Shown here: in pieces, positions 8,968 to 15,612 of the stretch
Position numbering within the stretch: position 1 is the first letter of the stretch
Layout of the letters: each line of letters opens with the position of its first letter
Assembly (NCBI GenBank): GCA_041497995.1
Contig: JBGQHM010000037.1
Coordinates: 1-28,769, forward strand
Direction of reading: 5' to 3'
DNA length: 28,769 nt
Origin: DATKMS01 sp041497995
GTDB taxonomy: Bacteria; Desulfobacterota; Binatia; HRBIN30
The notes under the pieces: model-generated
What the model saw: the letters and a program-made list of their open reading frames with translations, nothing else
Told to the model about the DNA's origin: nothing
Databases searched by the model: none
Made by a program: the position numbers and the translations under genes

Positions 8968-9627
8968 ATGGCACGAGCAAAGGGACGCACGGCGGTGGCG
9001 GCGGTGGTACGGCCGCCGGTCGCGACGCGGCCGCGGGGCACCGGCCGCCGCGCGCGTGTGACGCGCACGACCAAGGAGACCGACATCACGGTCGAGCTCA
9101 ACGTCGACGGTCGCGGTCAGGCCGACGTCGAAACCGGCATCCCGTTCCTCAACCACATGCTCGACATCTTCGCGCGCCACGGTTTCTTCGACCTCCGCGT
9201 CCGAGCGCGCGGCGATCTTGATGTCGACCAGCACCACACGGTCGAAGACGTCGGCCTCACCCTCGGCCAGGCGTTGCGCGACGCGCTCGGCGACAAAGCG
9301 GGTATCCGCCGCTTCGGCGACGCGGCGTGTCCGCTCGACGAAGCGCTGGTCAGCGTCGTGGTCGACCTGAGTGGCCGGCCGTTCCTGGCGTACAATCTGA
9401 AGATCAAGCAAGCGCGCGTCGGCAACTTCGACACCGAGCTGGTGCACGACTTTCTGCTGGCCTTCAGCAACCAGGTCGGCATGAACCTGCACCTCAACCA
9501 AGTCCAAGGCCGCAACCCGCACCACATCATCGAAGCGGGCTTCAAGGCCCTGGCGCGCGCGCTCGATAAGGCGAAGCAGGTGGATCCGCGCGTGAAGGGA
9601 GTCTTGTCTACCAAGGGGAGTTTGTGA
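8968..9627 (+). CDS. hisB: Imidazoleglycerol-phosphate dehydratase, monofunctional
   Basis: This enzyme dehydrates imidazole glycerol phosphate to imidazole acetol phosphate and binds Mn through two HHxxE-type motifs. The first, DQHHTVEDVG, is at about 88-96; the second appears as NPHHIIEAGFKA near the C-terminus. AAGGAGGG at 8956-8963 is correctly placed for ATG at 8968. The protein (219 residues) lacks the N-terminal histidinol-phosphatase domain of the enterobacterial fusion. It carries about 30 extra N-terminal residues rich in Ala, Arg and Pro before the usual RxTKETDI start. These are probably unstructured. Another in-frame ATG at 8941 lies inside hisD and is less likely. Confidence 0.95.
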   Translation: MARAKGRTAVAAVVRPPVATRPRGTGRRARVTRTTKETDITVELNVDGRGQADVETGIPFLNHMLDIFARHGFFDLRVRARGDLDVDQHHTVEDVGLTLGQALRDALGDKAGIRRFGDAACPLDEALVSVVVDLSGRPFLAYNLKIKQARVGNFDTELVHDFLLAFSNQVGMNLHLNQVQGRNPHHIIEAGFKALARALDKAKQVDPRVKGVLSTKGSL

Positions 9628-9640
9628 CGCAGGTCTCCAA

Positions 9641-10261
9641 ATGATTGCGGTCATCGATTACGGCATGGGCAACTTGCGCTCGGTGCAGAAGGGCATCGAG
9701 CGGGTCGGTTTCAAAGCCGATGTGACGCGCGATCGCGAGCAGATCGAGGCGGCCGCCGGCGTGGTGTTCCCCGGTGTCGGTGCGTTTGGGGCGTGCATGG
9801 ACAATCTGCGCACCTACGGGCTCATCGAGACGGTGCGCCGCGTCATCGCGCGGGGCACGCCGTTTCTCGGCATTTGCCTCGGTATGCAGCTACTGTTCGA
9901 GGAGAGCGAAGAGTTCGGGCGGGTTCCGGGGCTCGGCATCTTCCCGGGCCGCGTCGTGCGCTTCCAAAACCAGCCCGACCTCAAAGTGCCGCACATGGGC
10001 TGGAACCAGATCACCAAACGCCAGGACGCACCGCACCTGCGTGGCGTCGAGGAGGGCGCGTTCGTGTATTTCGTGCACTCGTACTACGTGGTGCCCGCTG
10101 ATCCGTCGCTCACCGCGACGAGCACGCAGTATGGAGGCGAGTTCACGTCCGCGATTGCCCGCGACAACGTTTTCGCGACGCAGTATCACCCGGAGAAGAG
10201 CCAGGCCGTTGGGCTGAAGATCCTGGAGAACTTCGGGCGGATCGTATCCGGAAGCCACTGA
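9641..10261 (+). CDS. hisH: Imidazole glycerol phosphate synthase, glutaminase subunit
   Basis: HisH is a class I glutamine amidotransferase that supplies ammonia to HisF. The 206-residue protein opens with IAVIDYGMGNLRSVQKG. The triad is visible: Cys79 in LGICLGMQLLFE, and His183 and Glu185 in TQYHPEKSQ near the C-terminus. It follows hisB by 13 bases and precedes hisA. Its partner hisF is two genes downstream, separated from hisA by a palindromic repeat. Confidence 0.96.
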   Translation: MIAVIDYGMGNLRSVQKGIERVGFKADVTRDREQIEAAAGVVFPGVGAFGACMDNLRTYGLIETVRRVIARGTPFLGICLGMQLLFEESEEFGRVPGLGIFPGRVVRFQNQPDLKVPHMGWNQITKRQDAPHLRGVEEGAFVYFVHSYYVVPADPSLTATSTQYGGEFTSAIARDNVFATQYHPEKSQAVGLKILENFGRIVSGSH

Positions 10262-10278
10262 TAGTGCATCGATTGGCC

Positions 10279-11025
10279 ATGAGCCATATGCCAATCCTCA
10301 TCGTCCCTGCCATCGATCTGAAAGGTGGCAAGTGCGTCCGCTTGTTGCGCGGCGAGATGAACGCCGAGACTGTTTACGGCAATGACCCAATCGCTGTCGG
10401 ACAGCGCTGGGTCAGCGAAGGCGCGCAGTATCTGCACGTCGTTGATCTCGACGGCGCAGTGAGCGGGCAAGCGGTAAACGGCGCGGCGATCACCGCACTC
10501 TGCCAGACGTTGCCGATCCCCATCGAGATCGGCGGCGGCGTGCGCAGCGTGGCACGGGCCGCGGAGTTGCTCGAACGTGGCGCCGATCGGGTGATCTTCG
10601 GAACCGCCGCGCTTGCCAATCCGGACGTCGTGCGTGAGGCATGCGAACGGTTCCCGGGACGCATTGCCGTCGGCATCGATGCGCGCGATGGCAAAGTGGC
10701 GGTGCAAGGGTGGACGGAGACGAGCAGCACGAGTGCGATCGAGTTGGCGCGGCGCGTCGAAGCCCTCGGCGCCTGCCGCGTGATCTACACTGACATCAGT
10801 CGTGACGGCACGCAGGAAGGTGTGAATGTCAGCGCGACTGTGGCGATCGCTAGGGCGATCGAGATTCCGGTGACGGCGTCCGGCGGCGTCGGGTCGTTGG
10901 CGGACATCGAAGCGCTGCAGCAAGTGGGTGAGCCCGGCATCGATGCCGTGATCGTCGGCCGCGCGCTCTACACCGGCGCGGTGCAGTTGCCGGAAGCGAT
11001 CGAAGCAGCGAGGAGGGGTTCGTGA
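10279..11025 (+). CDS. hisA: Phosphoribosylformimino-5-aminoimidazole carboxamide ribotide isomerase
   Basis: HisA is a beta/alpha-barrel isomerase converting ProFAR to PRFAR, the substrate of HisFH. The catalytic Asp pair is seen in PAIDLKGGKCVRL (strand 1) and YTDISRDGTQEG (strand 5). Phosphate-binding IGGGVRS and SGGVGSLADI are intact. Three starts are possible: GTG 10264, ATG 10279 and ATG 10288. The family N-terminus fits 10288 best and 10279 nearly as well; none has a strong ribosome site. The stop is at 11023-11025, followed by an unusual 127-base gap with a nested palindrome before hisF. Confidence 0.95.
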   Translation: MSHMPILIVPAIDLKGGKCVRLLRGEMNAETVYGNDPIAVGQRWVSEGAQYLHVVDLDGAVSGQAVNGAAITALCQTLPIPIEIGGGVRSVARAAELLERGADRVIFGTAALANPDVVREACERFPGRIAVGIDARDGKVAVQGWTETSSTSAIELARRVEALGACRVIYTDISRDGTQEGVNVSATVAIARAIEIPVTASGGVGSLADIEALQQVGEPGIDAVIVGRALYTGAVQLPEAIEAARRGS

Positions 11026-11044
11026 CCCACTCTTTGCTGCGTTT

Positions 11045-11123
11045 CGCACCGGCCAGAGGCCGGTGCCACCACATGGAAGCCTCTACCGGTGATGGATGGT
11101 GGCACCGGCCTCTGGCCGGTGCG
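11045..11123. repeat. Nested palindromic element between hisA and hisF
   Basis: Arms 11045-11071 and 11097-11123 are perfect 27-base reverse complements with a 25-base loop. Each arm is itself a palindrome, GCACCGGCC-AGA-GGCCGGTGC. A second copy of the same element is at 19606-19698. The element lies in the middle of the his operon; it could form an mRNA hairpin that tunes hisF expression or stability. No T run follows, so simple termination is unlikely. Confidence 0.92.
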
Positions 11124-11152
11124 GGCGGAGCCAATGGCGGCGGAGTGCGACC

Positions 11153-11941
<789 letters not shown>

Positions 11942-12035
11942 TGCGGGCTGGAAGCCCGCGCTCCCAGGGGGGCACTTGTCATGCCTTATGTGCAAATATT
12001 GAACTGAACAGCTGGTTATGTAGACTCAATTCCGC

Positions 12036-12674
12036 ATGGTCCAATCGAGATGTAATGCCGGATGGCACTCGCGCGGGTACTTGCCCCACTTCGACCAGCC
12101 CGGGGCTGTGCAATCGATCACCTTCCGCTTGGCTGATGCGCTCCCTGCGCACCTTGGGAGCGAATGGACAGCTTGTGTCGTCGACCGTAACACTCTGGCA
12201 CGGCGCGAACGCGTCGAAACCGCACTGGATCAGGGGTACGGAGCATGCGTACTGCGCGATCCGCGGGTCGCGCGTCTCGTGGGTGCGGCGCTGCTGCACT
12301 TCGACGGCGTGCGGTACCACTTGCGTGAGTGGGTTGTGATGCCCAACCACGTGCACGTGTTGATCGAAACCCTGGGAGCGCAGGCTTCCAGCCTGCACTC
12401 CCCGGCTGCGGCCAGGATGACCGCGCTCCCAGGCGAGTGTTCGCTCGCGTCGATCACCCACTCGTGGAAGTCGTTCACCGCCAACCGCATCAATCGGATC
12501 CTCCATCGCACCGGTCGCCTGTGGCAGCCCGAGTACTTCGACCGCGCCATTCGCGATGAAGAACACCTGCGCGTGGCGCGCGAGTACATTCAGAACAACC
12601 CTGTCAAAGCCGGCTTGGTGGAGCGAGTGGAGGACTGGCCGTACGGCAGCGCGGCCGGCACAAGGCCGCGTTGA
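12036..12674 (+). CDS. REP-associated tyrosine transposase (RAYT), Y1/HUH family
   Basis: The 212-residue protein opens with GWHSRGYLPHFDQPGAVQSITFRLAD (positions about 9-34), the usual RAYT N-terminus. The HUH metal motif is His105-Val-His107 in MPNHVHVL; the catalytic tyrosine is Tyr184 in REYIQNNPVKAGL, with LWQPEYFDRAIRDEEHL before it. Such enzymes cut and join single-stranded DNA at REP hairpins. Residues 113-132 are encoded by a palindrome (12371-12433) of the same family as those at 11914-11966 and 12696-12779. It lies between the HUH motif and the SLASITHSWKS helix, where relatives run straight through. The frame is intact, so the enzyme may still be active. It sits between the ends of hisF and trxB; no ribosome site is strong. 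Confidence 0.9.
   Translation: MVQSRCNAGWHSRGYLPHFDQPGAVQSITFRLADALPAHLGSEWTACVVDRNTLARRERVETALDQGYGACVLRDPRVARLVGAALLHFDGVRYHLREWVVMPNHVHVLIETLGAQASSLHSPAAARMTALPGECSLASITHSWKSFTANRINRILHRTGRLWQPEYFDRAIRDEEHLRVAREYIQNNPVKAGLVERVEDWPYGSAAGTRPR
12371..12433. repeat. RAYT-associated palindrome, copy B (inside the RAYT gene)
   Basis: CCTGGGAGCG (12371-12380) pairs with CGCTCCCAGG (12424-12433). A hairpin GCAGGCT-TCC-AGCCTGC follows the left stem. The element is 63 bases, exactly 21 codons, so the transposase frame is kept. Confidence 0.92.
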
Positions 12675-12695
12675 GCCGATTGGCCGCGCAGGCAC

Positions 12696-12779
12696 TGGGA
12701 GCGCAGGCTTCCAGCCTGCAATCTCACCAAGGGCACGCCACCCGCGCGCGGACACGCAGGCAAGATGCCTGCGCTCCCA
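12696..12779. repeat. RAYT-associated palindrome, copy C (between RAYT and trxB)
   Basis: TGGGAGCG (12696-12703) pairs with CGCTCCCA (12772-12779). The left inner hairpin is GCAGGCT-TCC-AGCCTGC and the right is CGCAGGC-AAGAT-GCCTGCG. The element lies 21 bases after the RAYT stop and 8 bases after the trxB stop on the other strand, so it may act as a bidirectional terminator. Confidence 0.92.
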
Positions 12780-12787
12780 GGGCGAGA

Positions 12788-13723
12788 CTAGCCGTGCTGC
12801 GCTTCGAGCCAGCGCTCGGCGTCGATGGCGGCCATGCAGCCGGAGCCGGCGGCGGTCACGGCTTGGCGGTACACGTGATCCTGCACGTCGCCGCAGGCGA
12901 AGACGCCAGGGACACTCGTGTACGTCGAGCCGTTCTTGGTGATGATGTAGTCGTTCTCGTCCGTCTCGATCTGACTCTTGAACAACTTGGTGTTCGGCTG
13001 ATGGCCGATGGCCATGAAGACGCCGTCGCACTTGAAGTCGGACGTCGCGCCGGTCTTGATGTTCTTCAGGCGGACACCGGTGACCCCGACCTTGTCGGCG
13101 GTGCCGTGGATCTCGTCGACGACGGAATCCCAGATGAAGGCGATCTTCGCATTCTTGTGCGCACGCTCCTGCATGATCTTCGAGGCGCGCAGCTCGTCAC
13201 GACGGTGGACGACCGTCACCTTGCTGGCGAACTTGGTGAGGAACGTCGCTTCCTCCATCGCCGTGTCGCCGCCGCCGACCACGACCAGGTCCTTCTGCTT
13301 GAAGAAGAAGCCGTCGCACGTGGCGCACGCGGAGACGCCGTGGCCCATGAGCCGCTTCTCGGACTCGATGCCCAGCAGTTTTGCCGAGGCGCCTGTCGAG
13401 ACAATCAGCGCGTCGCACGTGTACTCGTCTTTGCCGACTTGCAAGTGGAACGGGCGGCGGCTCAGGTCGACTGTGCCGACGTCGCCGAAGACCATCTGGG
13501 TTCCGAAACGCTCCGCTTGCTTCTTGAACAGCTCCATCATCTCCGGGCCCATCACGCCATCCGGGAACCCGGGGTAGTTTTCCACGTCGGTCGTGATAGT
13601 AAGTTGCCCGCCCGGTTGTGAGCCTTCGATGACCAATGGGGCAAGGTTGGCGCGTGCGGCGTACAACGCCGCGGTGAGACCGGCCGGGCCGGATCCGATG
13701 ATGATGATCTTGTGATGGAGCAT
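12788..13723 (-). CDS. trxB: Thioredoxin reductase (NADPH)
   Basis: TrxB passes electrons from NADPH through FAD and a Cys pair to thioredoxin. The 311-residue protein has the FAD-binding GSGPAGLTAALYAARA at residues 10-25, redox-active Cys133-Ala-Thr-Cys136, the NADPH-binding VVGGGDTAMEEATFL (about 149-163) followed by VVHRRDELRASKIM, and the C-terminal FAD block GVFACGDVQDHVYRQAVTAAGSG. Length and order match low-molecular-weight bacterial TrxB. No thioredoxin gene is in the window. The start (13723) is only 17 bases from the divergent moaC start (13741), so its promoter must lie inside moaC. Confidence 0.96.
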   Translation of the reverse strand: MLHHKIIIIGSGPAGLTAALYAARANLAPLVIEGSQPGGQLTITTDVENYPGFPDGVMGPEMMELFKKQAERFGTQMVFGDVGTVDLSRRPFHLQVGKDEYTCDALIVSTGASAKLLGIESEKRLMGHGVSACATCDGFFFKQKDLVVVGGGDTAMEEATFLTKFASKVTVVHRRDELRASKIMQERAHKNAKIAFIWDSVVDEIHGTADKVGVTGVRLKNIKTGATSDFKCDGVFMAIGHQPNTKLFKSQIETDENDYIITKNGSTYTSVPGVFACGDVQDHVYRQAVTAAGSGCMAAIDAERWLEAQHG

Positions 13724-13740
13724 AGCAACCGAGGTTTATA

Positions 13741-14259
13741 GTGACGCAACCACATTCTCGCAAGGCAACCGCCGCTGCCCGCACGCGCGTGACACTGTCG
13801 CACATCGACGCGCAGGGACGGGCGCGCATGGTCGACGTGAGCGCCAAGGCCGTGACCGAACGCGAGGCCATCGCGCGCGGTGTGGTGCGGATGCAGCCGC
13901 AGACACTGCGGCTGATTCGCAGCGGCAAGATCGCCAAAGGTGAGGTGCTCGCAGTGGCGCGCGTCGCCGGCATCATGGCGGCCAAGCACACATCCGACCT
14001 GATACCCATGTGCCATCCCCTACCGATTCAGGTAGCGCGCATCGATTTCGACGTGGTCGCGCCCGGCCGTTTGCAGATCGAGGCGCAGGTCAAAGTTACC
14101 GGCAAGACCGGCGTGGAGATGGAGGCGCTCGCGGCGGTCAGCGCCGCCGCGCTGACGGTGTACGACATGTGCAAGGCCGTCGATCGCGGCATGGTGATCA
14201 GTGATGTCCGGCTGATGGAGAAGCGCGGCGGCCGCAGCGGCGTGTACCGGCGCCGCTGA
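13741..14259 (+). CDS. moaC: Cyclic pyranopterin monophosphate synthase
   Basis: MoaC acts with MoaA in the first step of molybdenum cofactor synthesis, turning the 3',8-cyclo-GTP intermediate into cPMP. The 172-residue protein has KHTSDLIPMCHPLPI (about 82-96), holding catalytic His and Lys residues, and TGVEMEALAAVSAAALTVYDMCKAVD (about 123-148). The start is GTG at 13741, with GAGG at 13731-13734. The first 15 residues are a basic extension before VTLSHIDAQGRARMVDVS. No moaA, moaE or moeA is adjacent, so the gene stands alone between trxB and the rRNA methyltransferase. Confidence 0.95.
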   Translation: MTQPHSRKATAAARTRVTLSHIDAQGRARMVDVSAKAVTEREAIARGVVRMQPQTLRLIRSGKIAKGEVLAVARVAGIMAAKHTSDLIPMCHPLPIQVARIDFDVVAPGRLQIEAQVKVTGKTGVEMEALAAVSAAALTVYDMCKAVDRGMVISDVRLMEKRGGRSGVYRRR

Positions 14260-14265
14260 GGCGCC

Positions 14266-14430
14266 GAATTGTGAATGGTGAATGTTGAATGGTGAATTCT
14301 GAATGGAGTGCTGCGGCCGCGGATGGTTGATCACCGCCGCGCTGAACGTAGTGACCGCCGGCGGAGTGCAAAGTCTCCGAAACCGGTCCGTCGCCGCATT
14401 CACCATTCACCATTCACCATTCACCATTCG
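14266..14430. repeat. Inverted arrays of a 7-mer (GTGAATG / CATTCAC)
   Basis: The left arm (14271-14305) holds five units of GTGAATG, some with one change. The right arm (14397-14430) holds four perfect CATTCAC units and a partial one. About 90 bases lie between them. The two arms can pair over roughly 30 bases. The right arm is open in the frame of the next gene. Confidence 0.88.
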
Positions 14431-14445
14431 CCGCCGGAGGCGGCG

Positions 14446-15591
14446 CTGCCGTGCGCTCACTATCCGGACTGCGTCGGGTGTACGCTGATCGGCAACCCGT
14501 ACGGCGAGCAACTGCGCCGTAAGCGCGAGTTCGTACGCGCTGCGTTCCGTGAGTATCCGACCTTGGGTGCAGTCGATGTTCCCGAGGTCGTCGGCTCGCC
14601 ACGCGCGTTCGGATACCGCAATCAGGCGAAGCTGGTGGTGCGCCGCGCCGGGCGTGGAGTGTTGTTGGGGGTCTACCGGCCCGGTACTCACCAAGTCGTC
14701 GACATCCGTCAGTGCCCGGTGCATCACCCGCTGATCACGCCGGTGATCGAGGCGATCGCGCGCGTCGTCGAGCACTACGACATCCCGACATATGACGAAC
14801 GCACACGGTCTGGCACGCTACGCTACGTCGTCGTGCGTGTCAGTGCGTGGGCGAAGACCGTGCAGGTCATCCTGGTAACCCGCGAGCGGTTGCTGCCGCA
14901 TACGCGCGACATCGTGCGCTCGCTCCTGCGCGTCCGCGGCGTGCGCAGCGTCGTGCAGAACATCAACTCGGATCCGGGGAACGTCATTCTGGGCACGCAG
15001 TACGTGCCGCTGACGCGCGAGACCGCGCTCGTCGAACGCGTCGACTTCCTCAAGCTCAAGACCCACGCCGGCGCCTTTCTGCAGGCCAACATCTCTATCG
15101 CGCGCAAGTTGTACCTGCAGACCTTGGAATGGGCCGCGCCACAAGCTGACGATACGTGCGTCGATCTGTACTGCGGGGTCGGGGCGCTCACGTTCTTCCT
15201 CGCGAGCGTGGCCAAGCATGTCGTCGGTATCGAAGAGTCGCCGATTGCCATCGGCGACGCGAAGGAGAATGTGCGGCTGAACGGTTTCCACAACATCCGC
15301 TTCCACTGCGGCGCGGCGGCGGAGAAATTGCCCGCGCTTGCGCAGCAGCTGCCGCGGCTCGACATCATTACGCTCAATCCGCCACGCAAAGGCGCCGACA
15401 CGGCGACGCGTGCCGCCATCGTCGCGGCCGCGCCGTCGCGCATCGTGTACATCTCCTGCGACCCCGCGACACTGGCGCGCGACCTGGATTGGTTTGCGGG
15501 GCAGGGGTACCGTACCGCACACCTCCAGCCGTTCGACTTGCTGCCGCAGACCGAGCACGTCGAGTGTGTGGCGGCGCTGGTCCGTCACTGA
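14446..15591 (+). CDS. 23S rRNA (uracil-5-)-methyltransferase, RlmC/RlmD-like (TrmA family)
   Basis: These enzymes make m5U in 23S rRNA using SAM and an iron-sulfur cluster. Numbering from 14446, the cluster cysteines are Cys3, Cys9, Cys12 and Cys90; the SAM motif is DLYCGVGALTF (about 240-250), then NPPRKG (311-316), catalytic Cys338 in YISCDPATLARD and Glu370 in PQTEHVE. The protein lacks a TRAM domain, as E. coli RlmC does, and its 381 residues are close to RlmC. The frame is open to GTG 14308 and ATG 14323, but those starts would translate the 7-mer repeat as histidine/serine-rich sequence. GGAGG at 14436-14440 lies five bases before CTG 14446, whose product begins xPCAHYPDC, like the RlmC N-terminus. 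I prefer CTG, but ATG 14323 or GTG 14308 are conventional alternatives. Confidence 0.88.
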   Translation: MPCAHYPDCVGCTLIGNPYGEQLRRKREFVRAAFREYPTLGAVDVPEVVGSPRAFGYRNQAKLVVRRAGRGVLLGVYRPGTHQVVDIRQCPVHHPLITPVIEAIARVVEHYDIPTYDERTRSGTLRYVVVRVSAWAKTVQVILVTRERLLPHTRDIVRSLLRVRGVRSVVQNINSDPGNVILGTQYVPLTRETALVERVDFLKLKTHAGAFLQANISIARKLYLQTLEWAAPQADDTCVDLYCGVGALTFFLASVAKHVVGIEESPIAIGDAKENVRLNGFHNIRFHCGAAAEKLPALAQQLPRLDIITLNPPRKGADTATRAAIVAAAPSRIVYISCDPATLARDLDWFAGQGYRTAHLQPFDLLPQTEHVECVAALVRH

Positions 15592-15612
15592 AAAGGTCAA
15601 CTGCGGTCCCGA

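Noticed and set aside
11045..11123. Intrinsic terminator after hisA
   Set aside because: The stem is long but no T run follows and hisF directly continues the operon.
14397..14430. Possible CRISPR or minisatellite
   Set aside because: The units are only 7 bases and contiguous, with no spacers, so this is a simple tandem array pairing with its left-hand partner.
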